A stretch of DNA of 33,914 bases from Pseudomonadota bacterium (GTDB lineage: Bacteria; Pseudomonadota; Gammaproteobacteria; Burkholderiales; Gallionellaceae): NCBI GenBank assembly GCA_021783855.1, contig JAJXTL010000015.1, forward strand, positions 1 to 33,914, in the 5' to 3' direction. Position numbers and translations under genes: made by a program. The notes under the pieces were generated by a model that saw nothing but the letters and a program-made list of their open reading frames with translations, was not told where the DNA came from and did no database searches. This document shows positions 26,170 through 33,890 of this stretch, piece after piece (positions within the stretch are counted from its first letter, which is position 1; each line of letters opens with the position of its first letter).

Positions 26170-27807
26170 TCAGCGCATCCTACCGTGCAATGGCAGGCCG
26201 GTTTTATCGCACCCCATCTTGCCGTTCAGCAGGCAACTCACCTTGTAGTCGATAGCCGCCTCACGCCACTGACCATCCGCTTCATAAGCTTCGGCACGGC
26301 TATAATAAAGCTCGGGATTTGGTCGAACTTTATGCTGCTGATCCAGTTCAATCGCGCGGCTATAAGCCTGTATAGCCAGTGCATTCTGAGCAGTTTTGAA
26401 ATAGGCAAGACCCAGATTACCAAAAGCTACCGGCAATCCAGGATTAAGCCCGATTGACGTTTTAAGATCCGCGATTGCCCTTTCCTGCATACCCGCTTTT
26501 GAATACTCCAACCCCCGGTTGTAATATATGCGACTCACGCCGGGCAGCGATTGCCTGTTTTTTACCAGCTTTTCCGCATCGTCCCACAGCACTATCGGGT
26601 GTGAAAAACTGGCTAGTCGCTCCATCGATACCATAAAAAAAGTTGCGGCAATCAATACCGACACCATCAGTGTCAACCGCGCATTTAATTGCATCAGCAG
26701 CAAGGGCAAGAGAATGACTCCGCCCATAGCCCATATATAGCTGCGGTACAGCACGAAAATTTCCTGAATACGCACCGTGGAAAACTCGGTCGCGAACATA
26801 AGCCAGGGAAGCAGCAGCGCAAAACCGATCAAGCCAGACTTTCCACGTTTGAACAGCAGCCTGACTGCCACTACACCGTACAACAGATAAGCGATCAGCG
26901 CCGCGCCGTATGCAGAGAAAATACCCGGCGCGAACGACTCGCGCATATCCACCGACAACCAGCCAGGATTCGGCAGCAACCACAGAAAACCGTACTTGAA
27001 GAACAACCATGATTGGGTCAGGATGCTGTAGAAGAGCGCATGTTCAGGCAGTGCGCCGTCCAGCATTTCTTCGGCATTCAATTCATAGGCATGACCGATC
27101 ACACCCCGTGCCTGCGCGATGGTCAGTAGTGCAACAGCAGCGTAGCCTGCGAATACCGGCCAATTCTGTCGCAAATGAGTTCGCCAGTCTTCATGTACCA
27201 GCACCGTCATTGCCACAATCACCGCAGGCAACATGACGACGTGCTCCTTGCTGTGCGTCGCCAGAAAATATAAGGCTACGCTTGCCCAGAGCCAGGCTTT
27301 GCTGTTTTTATCGCTGCCTTGCAGATAAACCCACAAGGCCATAATACTGAAAAGAGTTGCCATCACGATGGTGCGCTGCACCAGATAACCGACTGCATAC
27401 ACCGCCACCGGATGCAGTGCAAACAAGCTAATTACAACCATCACCGCCCTCACCATGCCGGTTTTTTCGCCGCCCTGCACGGGAGGCAACACCGTTCGGT
27501 ACAGACGCAGCACGAACAATGCCAGCATAACAACCACCAACCAGTGCAACAGCAGATTTTCTATTCTGAACGGCGGCAAGCCGAAACCGAACAGTTGCGC
27601 GCTCCAGGCCAGTGTAGCGTAGGGTAACGCACGCAGATCAATCAATGAAAAATTCTCATATTTTTCAATAGCCGAATGCCCATTATTATCCAGCCTGAAA
27701 AAGGAAAGATCATCGAAAACGAGCGGGTTGTGCAGGAACTGCCCGTAGAGCGCTGCAATTGCAACCAGCAATATAAAGATGAAAATCCCACTGCGATTGA
27801 TTTGCAT
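26170..27807 (-). CDS. Multi-TM GT-C-like protein with C-terminal TPRs, candidate pilin glycosyltransferase
   Basis: A 545-residue membrane protein with about ten to twelve hydrophobic segments up to residue ~400, followed by TPR-like helices (RIYYNRGLEYSKAGMQERAIADLKTSIGLNPG, AFGNLGLAYFKTAQNALAIQAYSRAIEL, ELYYSRAEAYEADGQWREAAIDY). The N-terminal loop has an Asp pair (PLVFDDLSFF) and LFALHPVAVYAVGYLVQRT, the arrangement of TMTC-like and other GT-C enzymes that use lipid-linked sugars. It lies just behind pilA on the same strand, past the pilA terminator. Bacterial pilin O-glycosyltransferases are often encoded next to pilA, which is the basis for the suggested role. The sugar and target are unknown. 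Confidence 0.75.
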   Translation of the reverse strand: MQINRSGIFIFILLVAIAALYGQFLHNPLVFDDLSFFRLDNNGHSAIEKYENFSLIDLRALPYATLAWSAQLFGFGLPPFRIENLLLHWLVVVMLALFVLRLYRTVLPPVQGGEKTGMVRAVMVVISLFALHPVAVYAVGYLVQRTIVMATLFSIMALWVYLQGSDKNSKAWLWASVALYFLATHSKEHVVMLPAVIVAMTVLVHEDWRTHLRQNWPVFAGYAAVALLTIAQARGVIGHAYELNAEEMLDGALPEHALFYSILTQSWLFFKYGFLWLLPNPGWLSVDMRESFAPGIFSAYGAALIAYLLYGVVAVRLLFKRGKSGLIGFALLLPWLMFATEFSTVRIQEIFVLYRSYIWAMGGVILLPLLLMQLNARLTLMVSVLIAATFFMVSMERLASFSHPIVLWDDAEKLVKNRQSLPGVSRIYYNRGLEYSKAGMQERAIADLKTSIGLNPGLPVAFGNLGLAYFKTAQNALAIQAYSRAIELDQQHKVRPNPELYYSRAEAYEADGQWREAAIDYKVSCLLNGKMGCDKTGLPLHGRMR

Positions 27808-27831
27808 ATTGAACCTGTCAATTCTTTTAAC

Positions 27832-27864
27832 GAAAAATCCCCCTTACCTTATAGCAAGGGGGAT
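27832..27864 (-). terminator. Rho-independent terminator of pilA
   Basis: A 9-bp stem ATCCCCCTT/AAGGGGGAT (27837-27845 with 27856-27864) with a 10-base loop is followed on the minus strand by TTTTT. It lies 24 bases after the pilA stop and before the GT-C-like gene, so that gene would be read through at reduced level. Confidence 0.85.
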
Positions 27865-27887
27865 CATGAAAAACGTGATAAAACTAA

Positions 27888-28325
27888 TCAGTTTTTGACA
27901 TAACCGGCAGTCACGCATCCACCAGAAACTGTCCACTGTACGTTATTGGCAGCATCAGGTGTAGGTGTCCAAGTACAAGTCTCACTAGCCAGAATACCCT
28001 TGTAAGCGTTAGGTGTAGCTACAATCACGCCTGCAGTAATAGCCAAGCTATTGAACGCACCGGTGGTTTTAGCTGTAGGTGCTGCAGGAATGCCAGCGGC
28101 GCCAGCATTACAGGTAGTAAATTGGGGTACATTGTTAGAAAGATTTTCAGTGCCACACTGCGCTACAGCCAGCAAGTAAGGCGATACCATGCTAACGACT
28201 TCCGTGTAAGCTGCCTTCTTGATGTAGTTCTGGTAGGCCGGAATCGCAACCGCTGCCAGAATACCGATAATCGCTACGACGATCATCAACTCGATAAGGG
28301 TAAAACCTTGCTGTACTTTTTTCAT
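27888..28325 (-). CDS. pilA: Type IV major pilin PilA
   Basis: The structural subunit of type IVa pili. The 145-residue precursor starts MKKVQQG, cleaved by prepilin peptidase before [20 protein letters not shown], with the conserved Glu5 of the mature protein. The tail has four cysteines (AQCGTE, TTCNAG, SETCTW, GGCVTA) that could form the D-loop disulfides. It has AGGAGC before the ATG, a sigma54 promoter upstream and a strong terminator downstream, as for a highly expressed single-gene unit. A candidate glycosyltransferase follows. Confidence 0.96.
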   Translation of the reverse strand: MKKVQQGFTLIELMIVVAIIGILAAVAIPAYQNYIKKAAYTEVVSMVSPYLLAVAQCGTENLSNNVPQFTTCNAGAAGIPAAPTAKTTGAFNSLAITAGVIVATPNAYKGILASETCTWTPTPDAANNVQWTVSGGCVTAGYVKN

Positions 28326-28405
28326 TCTAAGCTCCTGTTTAAATTGTGTTAATCCGGTTATTCGGCAAAACTGGTTCGATCACCGATTCGCCTTGGTGAT
28401 TATAA

Positions 28406-28421
28406 AGCAAACGTCGTGCCA
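28406..28421 (-). promoter_or_regulatory. Sigma54 (RpoN) promoter of pilA
   Basis: Minus strand TGGCACG-ACGT-TTGCT matches the -24/-12 consensus TGGCACG-N4-TTGC(A/T) exactly. Sigma54 control of pilA by PilR is the rule in many proteobacteria. I did not identify a PilR site. Confidence 0.9.
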
Positions 28422-28615
28422 GAGAATACAGGATCGAGAATTCAGGATTGAGGATGTCAGTGTTGGTGCGGCTCAGCGCCCATGTTTTTATTTTTTAACC
28501 ATCGCGAGTGCAGCGTGCAAACACGATCAAGCCGGGCGGCTCATTGCCGGATTCAGTCAGTCAGGTGACGAATTTCGTCGGTTTCATTAGGTATGCGTGG
28601 GTCAAGTCAAATAAA

Positions 28616-28650
28616 TACCTGTTGACTACCTATAAGATACCTTTTATATT
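28616..28650 (+). promoter_or_regulatory. Promoter and likely operator of the toxin-antitoxin operon
   Basis: TTGACT (28622-28627), a 17-base spacer and TATATT (28645-28650) form a good sigma70 promoter about 28 bases before the antitoxin start. TACCT occurs at 28616, 28627 and 28638, exactly 11 bases apart and overlapping the -35 and spacer. An inverted copy (AGGTA) is at 28589. Same-face repeats like these are likely sites for autorepression by the antitoxin complex. Confidence 0.65.
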
Positions 28651-28678
28651 TGTGCAACTTAATCAAGGAAAAACAATC

Positions 28679-28921
28679 ATGGTCAAAGAAGTGCAAATGT
28701 CCATCAAGATGGAAACCGAGTTACGCGACGAATTCATGGCGGCTGCAGCTGTTATGCACCGGCCCGCCGCGCAGATAGTGCGCGACTTGATGCGCGGCTT
28801 TCTGGCACGCCAGGAAATACCCAATGCCAAGACAATCTCAACGATGCAAGCCGTTGATAGTGGCGAAGACTTGCATCACGCAAATGATGCCGATGATCTG
28901 TTCAGACAACTTGGCATATGA
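28679..28921 (+). CDS. RelB/DinJ-type antitoxin
   Basis: An 80-residue protein, MVKEVQMSIKMETELRDEFMAAAAVMHRPAAQIVRDLMRGFLARQE..., with the ribbon-helix-helix pattern of RelB/DinJ antitoxins (short strand VQMSIKM, helices ELRDEFMAAAAVM and AQIVRDLMRGFL). An acidic flexible tail ends DDLFRQLGI and would wrap the toxin. The ATG at 28679 has AAGGA nine bases upstream; the longer open frame has no support. It overlaps the toxin by 4 bases and should neutralise it and repress the operon. Confidence 0.88.
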   Translation: MVKEVQMSIKMETELRDEFMAAAAVMHRPAAQIVRDLMRGFLARQEIPNAKTISTMQAVDSGEDLHHANDADDLFRQLGI

Positions 28922-29190
28922 GAAAACCCATTTATTCGGGTTCGTTTAAGCGAGATGTGAAACGAGCTGAAAAACGCGGCAAAGATATGGCCGCACTTCG
29001 CACCGTATTGCGCCAGCTGTTAACGGGTGAACCGGTTCCCGCCGCCTACAAAGACCATCCCTTGAAAGGCAACTGGAAGCATTACCGGGATTTGCATATC
29101 GAACCTGACTGGCTCCTCATCTACAAGGCGGATGAGGAAAACGTATGGCTGGTGCAGACGGGAACACATGCAGACATTTTCGGGACGTGA
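28918..29190 (+). CDS. yafQ: YafQ-type mRNA interferase toxin (RelE superfamily)
   Basis: A 90-residue ribosome-dependent endoribonuclease. It shows RKPIYSGSFKRDVKRAEKRGKDM, then KDHPLKGNWKHYRDLHIEPDWLLIYK and VQTGTHADIFG. These contain the His, Asp-Trp and C-terminal His positions used by E. coli YafQ. The ATG overlaps the antitoxin stop (ATGA). The catalytic set looks intact, so the toxin should be active. Confidence 0.92.
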   Translation: MRKPIYSGSFKRDVKRAEKRGKDMAALRTVLRQLLTGEPVPAAYKDHPLKGNWKHYRDLHIEPDWLLIYKADEENVWLVQTGTHADIFGT

Positions 29191-29270
29191 TTTTCTGCGT
29201 TTAACCCAAATAATCCATATTGGCGGCGTGAAAAATCAAGTCATGGGTCAGAGTCATTGGGTCAGTTCTA

Positions 29271-29304
29271 AGGGCCGCTGATTTATTCGGCTTTGTCGTT
29301 CCCG
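29271..29304. mobile_element. Truncated copy of the 108-bp MITE-like element
   Basis: Shares GGGCCGCTGATTTATTCGG.TTTGTCGTTCCCGC with the left end of 13448-13555 and breaks off in CCCGCCCCCG. The preceding CTAA fits a YTAR flank; the right end is missing. Confidence 0.65.
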
Positions 29305-29364
29305 CCCCCGATTACATCATTCGGAGACAGGCTGCGGCGCGATGCGGTTCATACTTTACCGCAT

Positions 29365-29495
29365 CCTAGGAGCCTGTCGAACTTGTCTTGTAACTCATTG
29401 ATTCCATTAATGTGCGTATAAATTAAGAACATATTTAATTGTTAAAAATCAATAGGTTGCATAGAATAAAAATTGAAGTTCGACAGGCTCCTAGG
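29365..29495. mobile_element. 131-bp element with 20-bp perfect inverted ends
   Basis: CCTAGGAGCCTGTCGAACTT (29365-29384) and its exact inverse (29476-29495) enclose an AT-rich, non-coding 91-base core. If the outer CTAG on each side is a 4-bp YTAR-type target duplication, the inverted repeat proper starts at GAGCCTGTCGAACTT. No frame for a transposase fits inside, so it would be moved in trans. Confidence 0.75.
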
Positions 29496-29566
29496 CGGGC
29501 TAATCACTGCAAAAAGTTGGAATGTGAGAACTCAACCTTGTTCAGACAACAAACCAAATAGTCCGG

Positions 29567-30961
29567 TTAAATGACTTTACCCGGGTTCATCAGCCCCTCA
29601 GGGTCAAACACCTGTTTGATGGTGCGCATCATTTCCAGTTCCAGCGGATCTTTGTAATCGCGGATGGTTGTACGCTTGAGTTGTCCCAGACCGTGTTCGG
29701 CGCTGATGCTGCCGTTTAGCTTGCGTACCACCTCGTAGACGATGTGGTTCACCTCATTCTCATGCTGAGCGATAAAGTCAGTATTAACGGATGCATCCGG
29801 CATGGACACGTTATAGTGAACGTTGCCATCGCCCATATGACCGAACGCGACAATGCGTATCCCTTTAAATCTGTCGCGCAGCGCGACGTTCGCTCCCGCA
29901 ATGAAATCCGCGATGCGGCTCACCGGCACGGCAATATCGTGCTTGATGCTCACGCCCTCCCGCTTTTGAGCCTCGCTGATATTTTTGCGCAGAGTCCACC
30001 AGAGCTCAGCCTGCCGTGTATCGCAGGCGAGACCCACCGCCAATATCTCATCCCCGAAACCGAGCAGCGCGTTGCGCACCTCGATTTGCGGCACATCGTC
30101 CATCTTGATCAGCAAATACCATTCATACCGCTTCTTGAAAGGTTCCTGCGTATCTTCGATATGCTTGAATACCAGATCCAGACAGTTGCGCGACATGATT
30201 TCAAAAGCGCTCAACGCATGCCCGCAAGCCGTTCGCAGATAGGCGAGCAAACGCACCGCCACTTCAGGCGAAGCGATAGCCACGCAGGCCGTGCAAGTTG
30301 CCTGAGGGCGCGGAAACAACTTCAGCACAGCCGCCGTGATGATGCCCAGCGTGCCCTCCGCCCCGATGAACAGATGTTTCAAATCATAGCCGGTATTGTC
30401 CTTGCGCAAGCTTCGCAGGCCGTTCCAGATACGTCCGTCCGGCAGCACCACTTCCAGCCCAAGCACCAGATTGCGCGCACTGCCGTAGCGCAACACGCCG
30501 ATTCCCCCTGCATTAGTGGAAAGATTACCGCCAATTTCGCAATGCGGCGCGATCGCCGTCAATCCGAGGGGAAACAGGCGATTAATCCCTTCTGCCGCCT
30601 CATACACCGCGGCCAGCTTGCAACCCGCCTCGACCGTCATGGTGTAGTTGATTGCGTCGATTGCGCATATCCGGTTCATCCGCGACAGATTCAACACGAT
30701 TTGCCGCGTCAGAGGCAAGGGCACGGAAGCGCCGCACAAACTGGTATTGCCGCCTTGCGGAACAATGGCGACTTGCCGCGCGACGCACAGCTTGACGACT
30801 TCAGCAACCTGCCCCGTGTTGGATGGAAAAACAACTGCCAGCGCATCTCCCGTGTAGCGACCGCGCCAATCTTTGCAATAGGAAGCCGCCGGTTCACCGG
30901 TCAGCACGGCATTATCACCAACGATCAGTGACAAGGAGGGAATCAAATCTGCATAACTCAT
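29567..30961 (-). CDS. FAD-linked oxidase, glycolate/D-lactate dehydrogenase family (GlcD-like)
   Basis: A 464-residue flavoprotein with an N-terminal PCMH-type FAD domain (ALAVVFPSNTGQVAEVVKLC, IVPQGGNTSLCGAS, HCEIGGNLSTNAGGIGVLRYGSARNLVLG, GAEGTLGIITAAVLKLFPRP) and a C-terminal FAD-oxidase domain (AFGHMGDGNVHYNVSMPD, SAEHGLGQLKR, DPEGLMNPGKV). Members oxidise 2-hydroxy acids such as glycolate, D-lactate or D-2-hydroxyglutarate; the sequence does not decide. AGGA precedes the ATG. No GlcE/GlcF partner genes are adjacent, which favours a single-subunit D-lactate or D-2-hydroxyglutarate type. A candidate FNR-type promoter lies about 370 bases upstream. Confidence 0.9.
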   Translation of the reverse strand: MSYADLIPSLSLIVGDNAVLTGEPAASYCKDWRGRYTGDALAVVFPSNTGQVAEVVKLCVARQVAIVPQGGNTSLCGASVPLPLTRQIVLNLSRMNRICAIDAINYTMTVEAGCKLAAVYEAAEGINRLFPLGLTAIAPHCEIGGNLSTNAGGIGVLRYGSARNLVLGLEVVLPDGRIWNGLRSLRKDNTGYDLKHLFIGAEGTLGIITAAVLKLFPRPQATCTACVAIASPEVAVRLLAYLRTACGHALSAFEIMSRNCLDLVFKHIEDTQEPFKKRYEWYLLIKMDDVPQIEVRNALLGFGDEILAVGLACDTRQAELWWTLRKNISEAQKREGVSIKHDIAVPVSRIADFIAGANVALRDRFKGIRIVAFGHMGDGNVHYNVSMPDASVNTDFIAQHENEVNHIVYEVVRKLNGSISAEHGLGQLKRTTIRDYKDPLELEMMRTIKQVFDPEGLMNPGKVI

Positions 30962-31420
30962 TTATTTCCTGTTCGCATCGTGGTTGATCCAGCCAATCCG
31001 GACCCGTCGTCATCCGGAAAAGTCCGGAATGACGGTATTACTTCAGCCTTATATCCTTTTCAGGCAACGATTTTTCTGCCGTTTGTCCAAAACAGGCAAC
31101 GGCTTGTTCGCCCGCTACAGCGTAACATAAGGACAGATGAAAAAGATGCCGGCCACGAACAAACTCTCGCCGCCGAACCTCTCCGGGCAGAAGGTCAGCA
31201 GCCCCTTCATGGTCTTGGATAACTCCTGCCCGCCACCCTGAACCTTGCCGTCCTTTGTGTTTTTTATGTCTGCTGGCGTTCCATTCTTCGTAGATTGCCT
31301 TAGGGCACGACTAACTCATTGCCACTAATTATTATTATGCAAGCAAATAAGGTTATGCTTATTGATGCAAATCAAGCCGCGAACATATTTCGCTATTCGT
31401 TTCACGACTCCGGCGCAGCT
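30962..31420. other. Long leader/intergenic region upstream of the FAD oxidase
   Basis: It contains a CGTCATCCGGA-AAAG-TCCGGAATGACG hairpin of the dispersed 'GTCATTCCGG' type (31008-31034) and a candidate FNR promoter near 31334-31375. On the minus strand a frame is open for 91 codons (31310-31038) but lacks a usable start. Another frame could encode a 31-residue peptide MKGLLTFCPERF... with a hydrophobic end (31210-31115). Neither is convincing as a gene. Confidence 0.5.
31334..31375 (-). promoter_or_regulatory. Candidate FNR/ANR-type class II promoter
   Basis: TTGAT-GCAA-ATCAA (31362-31375) is a perfect match to the FNR box. On the minus strand a CATAAT -10 (31339-31334) would place the transcription start near 31327, so the box is centred at about -41.5, the standard position for activation by FNR. 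The first gene downstream on that strand is the FAD oxidase at 30961. Confidence 0.6.
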
Positions 31421-33622
31421 TTAAAATTCCAGTGGATCGACATCCAGCGAGCAGCGCAATTTATGGGCTGGTATTTCATCCAAATGCCAGGCGCGCAAGA
31501 ATTGCTGCAACGCTTTTCGCGACGTGGCCTGAATCAGTAGCTGCGCACGAAAGTGATTAGCCCTGCGTGCCAGTGATGCGGGAACGACACCAAAGATATC
31601 AACATGGTGTTTCAATTCCAGCGCCGCCTGCCTTGCCAGATTCAGGTACGCATAGACTTCTCCCTCGTTCATGCCTTCTGCGCGCAACATGGCCTGAAAC
31701 ACGAACGGCGGGAAACCCGCCATCCGCCGCTCGGCCAGCAGCAAAGCCGCCCAGCCGTCAAAGTCGTGACTCTGCAAGCTGCGAAATAAGGGATGATCTG
31801 GAAAGGCTGTCTGGATCAGCACCTCGCCCGGTTTATCCGCGCGGCCCGCACGCCCGGAAACCTGCATCAGCTGGGCGAAGAGTTTCTCAGACGCACGGAA
31901 GTCTGCACTGTATAGTGCGCCGTCAGGGTCCAGCACACCCACCAGGGTCAGCGCGGGAAAGTCATGTCCCTTGGCCAGCATCTGCGTACCGACCAGTATG
32001 TCCACCTCGTTGGCATGTATCTGCTCGCGCATCTTCTGCCAGGCTCGCTTGTTGCGCGTACTGTCCCTGTCCACCCGCAGGATGCGCGCATCGGGAAATC
32101 GCGTCTGCAATACACTCTCCACACGTTGCGTGCCGTTGCCAACAGGTTTTAATTCAGCATGACCGCAAGCCGGGCAGTCAGTCGGTACACGTAGCTGGTA
32201 ACCACAATGATGACACCTTAACCGCCTGTCCTTGAGATGCAGCACCAACTTTCCCGCACAGTTCTTGCAATCGGACAACCAGCCGCATTCGGTGCACATC
32301 AACACGGGCGCATAGCCACGACGGTTAATGAACAGCAGACTTTGCTCTCCGCGTGCTATACGCAATCCCACTTCACGCAACAGCTTTTCGCTGATGCCTT
32401 CAGTCATCACCGTCTGGTTGATATTGATGCAACCGACTGTTGGCAGGCGTGCATCGACTTGCGCACGACCGCTCAGCTTGAGCAGACGATAACGCCCGCT
32501 CGTTGCATTGTGATAACTCTCAAGCGAAGGAGTTGCGGAACCCAGCACGATAGGCACGCCACTCTGGTTTGCACGAAAAATAGCCACGTCCCTGGCAGAG
32601 TAGCGCAGTCCGTCCTGCTGCTTGAACGAGCTGTCGTGCTCCTCATCCACGATGATGAGCGATAGTCTCGGCATTTGTGCAAACACCGACAGCCTGGTAC
32701 CCAGCACGATCTGCGCAACACCCGACTGCGCAAGTTGCCAGTTATGCAAACGTTCATTTTCAGAAAGACCGCTGTGCAGACTCACAAGCACCGCATCGGG
32801 AAACCGGCTGTGAAAATATCCTTCCAGTTGCGGCGTAAGATTGATCTCAGGCACCAGCAGCAACACCTGCCCGCCTCTCCTTCGACCCTGCTCAGGACAG
32901 GGCTGCAACATATGATCCATCAGATGCACATACACTTCCGTTTTGCCGCTACCGGTAATTCCGTGCAGAAGAAAGCAGGCATAACCGGCAGACTGCGTAA
33001 CCGCATCCACCGCCTGCTGCTGTTCGTCCGTCAACGGGTGTGCATTGGCGAAAATATGGGGTTCGTTGAGGGCCGGTAGCTGCACGTCAGCAGGCGTCTC
33101 GAACTGCTCGATCCAGCCTGCCTCTTCCAGCCATTTGAGCTGTGTACCCGCCGTCGCAGCCAGACATTTAAGTTGCACAAGACTGCAAACCTGCTCGGTA
33201 AGTTTCTCGACAATGCGCCGCGCAACTACCTTGCGTTTCGGTAAAGAGTCGACATGAGCTGCGCAACCAGTCAAGCGATAGAACAACATCTGCTTGGGCA
33301 CGACGGGCTTGTCCGAACGCAATCTTGTCGGCAACGCCGACAGCACCGTAGGGCCGATCGGATAGTGATAATAGTCGCTGCAAAATTGCAGTAATTTGAG
33401 CAAGTCGCTCGATAAAGCCGCACCATCGTGCAAAACCTGCACCACCGGTTTAATGCGCTCAATCGATAAATCCGAGCTTTCGACGCACTCCATCACCACG
33501 CCGACCATCTGACGGCGGCCAAATGGCACGACCACCCGCATGCCAGCGACAACAGTCTCATCCACCGTGTAATCAAACAGGGTGAAAATTGGTACATCAA
33601 GCGCGACGCGGACGATGGGCAT
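31421..33622 (-). CDS. priA: Primosomal protein N' (replication restart helicase PriA)
   Basis: A 3'-5' helicase that reloads the replisome at stalled forks. The 733-residue product has the N-terminal 3'-DNA-binding domain (MPIVRVALDVPIFTLFDYTV, MRVVVPFGRRQMVGVV), Walker A HGITGSGKTEVYVH, DEEH box IIVDEEHDSSFKQQDGLRYSARDVA, the zinc-binding cysteine cluster (CTECGWLSDCKNC, CHHCGYQLRVPTDCPACG), and motifs V/VI (LVGTQMLAKGHDFP, QVSGRAGRADKPG). Between Walker A and motif Ia (VLLLVPEINLTPQ) there is an in-frame insert of about ten residues (PCPEQGRRR) encoded by a dispersed repeat. No Shine-Dalgarno is obvious at the start. Confidence 0.97.
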   Translation of the reverse strand: MPIVRVALDVPIFTLFDYTVDETVVAGMRVVVPFGRRQMVGVVMECVESSDLSIERIKPVVQVLHDGAALSSDLLKLLQFCSDYYHYPIGPTVLSALPTRLRSDKPVVPKQMLFYRLTGCAAHVDSLPKRKVVARRIVEKLTEQVCSLVQLKCLAATAGTQLKWLEEAGWIEQFETPADVQLPALNEPHIFANAHPLTDEQQQAVDAVTQSAGYACFLLHGITGSGKTEVYVHLMDHMLQPCPEQGRRRGGQVLLLVPEINLTPQLEGYFHSRFPDAVLVSLHSGLSENERLHNWQLAQSGVAQIVLGTRLSVFAQMPRLSLIIVDEEHDSSFKQQDGLRYSARDVAIFRANQSGVPIVLGSATPSLESYHNATSGRYRLLKLSGRAQVDARLPTVGCININQTVMTEGISEKLLREVGLRIARGEQSLLFINRRGYAPVLMCTECGWLSDCKNCAGKLVLHLKDRRLRCHHCGYQLRVPTDCPACGHAELKPVGNGTQRVESVLQTRFPDARILRVDRDSTRNKRAWQKMREQIHANEVDILVGTQMLAKGHDFPALTLVGVLDPDGALYSADFRASEKLFAQLMQVSGRAGRADKPGEVLIQTAFPDHPLFRSLQSHDFDGWAALLLAERRMAGFPPFVFQAMLRAEGMNEGEVYAYLNLARQAALELKHHVDIFGVVPASLARRANHFRAQLLIQATSRKALQQFLRAWHLDEIPAHKLRCSLDVDPLEF
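32877..32904. repeat. Dispersed repeat inserted in frame in priA
   Basis: CTCCTTCGACCCTGCTCAGG is a variant of the 18133-18161 repeat (shared TTCGAC..GCTCAGGAC). It corresponds to PriA residues ~240-249, where other PriA proteins have only a short turn. Confidence 0.75.
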
Positions 33623-33693
33623 GAAAAGGAGATTTACAGAATGGCGTGATTATCGCAGACAGATGAAAATACAAGTCGAAAATTTCTGGTTTA

Positions 33694-33726
33694 AAACAAA
33701 AACCCCCACCGTTTCCGGAGAGGGTT
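33694..33726 (-). terminator. Rho-independent terminator, minus strand, upstream of priA
   Basis: Minus strand: AACCCTCTCCG-GAAA-CGGTGGGGGTT (33726-33701), one mismatch, followed by TTTGTTTT. It must end a minus-strand transcript coming from 33730 or beyond. Confidence 0.85.
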
Positions 33727-33890
33727 ATGCATGTAAGAAGTCTTAGCCTGTCCCGTGCTTGACATTGGAATGACCTACTTTGGCTCCAACCTTTTGATAA
33801 GTATTATTTGTGTCGCCGAAAGACCTGCACGACTGATGTCGTGCAGGTCTTGTCACTGCGTTCAAGTAGGTCGGTTGTTAGAACCGTACC
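33727..33890 (-). ncRNA. Structured region between two minus-strand terminators, possible small RNA
   Basis: No convincing gene. It contains a 13-bp perfect hairpin with a 4-base loop (33821-33850) enclosed by a longer-range 9-bp pairing, GACCTACTT (33772-33780) with AAGTAGGTC (33864-33872). It is bounded by the terminator at 33694-33726 and by what looks like the end of another terminator (AAAAAAGCCC, 33895-33904) at the window edge. A transcript of roughly 150-200 nt is possible. I could not match it to 6S, tmRNA or RNase P. Confidence 0.3.

Larger units (their letters stand above)
28326..28678. other. Divergent promoter region between pilA and the toxin-antitoxin genes
   Basis: No gene is seen. 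The left side holds the pilA leader and sigma54 promoter, and the middle a half-copy of the AGGATTGAGGAT repeat family (about 28429-28457). The right side holds the antitoxin promoter with three TACCT repeats. An imperfect palindrome GACGAATTTCGTC lies at 28567-28579. Confidence 0.6.
29191..29566. other. Intergenic region with two MITE-like remnants
   Basis: No gene. It contains the truncated element 29271-29304 and the 131-bp inverted-repeat element 29365-29495. A short GCGGCGCGATGCGG...CCGCATC hairpin (about 29333-29364) precedes the latter. The last 70 bases before the FAD-oxidase stop show nothing recognisable. Confidence 0.6.

Noticed and set aside
29744..30931. 395-codon plus-strand frame opposite the FAD oxidase
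   Set aside because: It mirrors the third-position GC bias of the real gene, and no domain is visible.
31319..31540. 73-codon plus-strand frame over the FNR-like box
   Set aside because: It overlaps the end of priA on the other strand and has no ribosome-binding site.
33727..33890. 6S RNA or tmRNA at the window end
   Set aside because: There is no central-bubble rod like 6S, no tRNA-like domain or tag frame for tmRNA, and conserved motifs could not be matched by eye.
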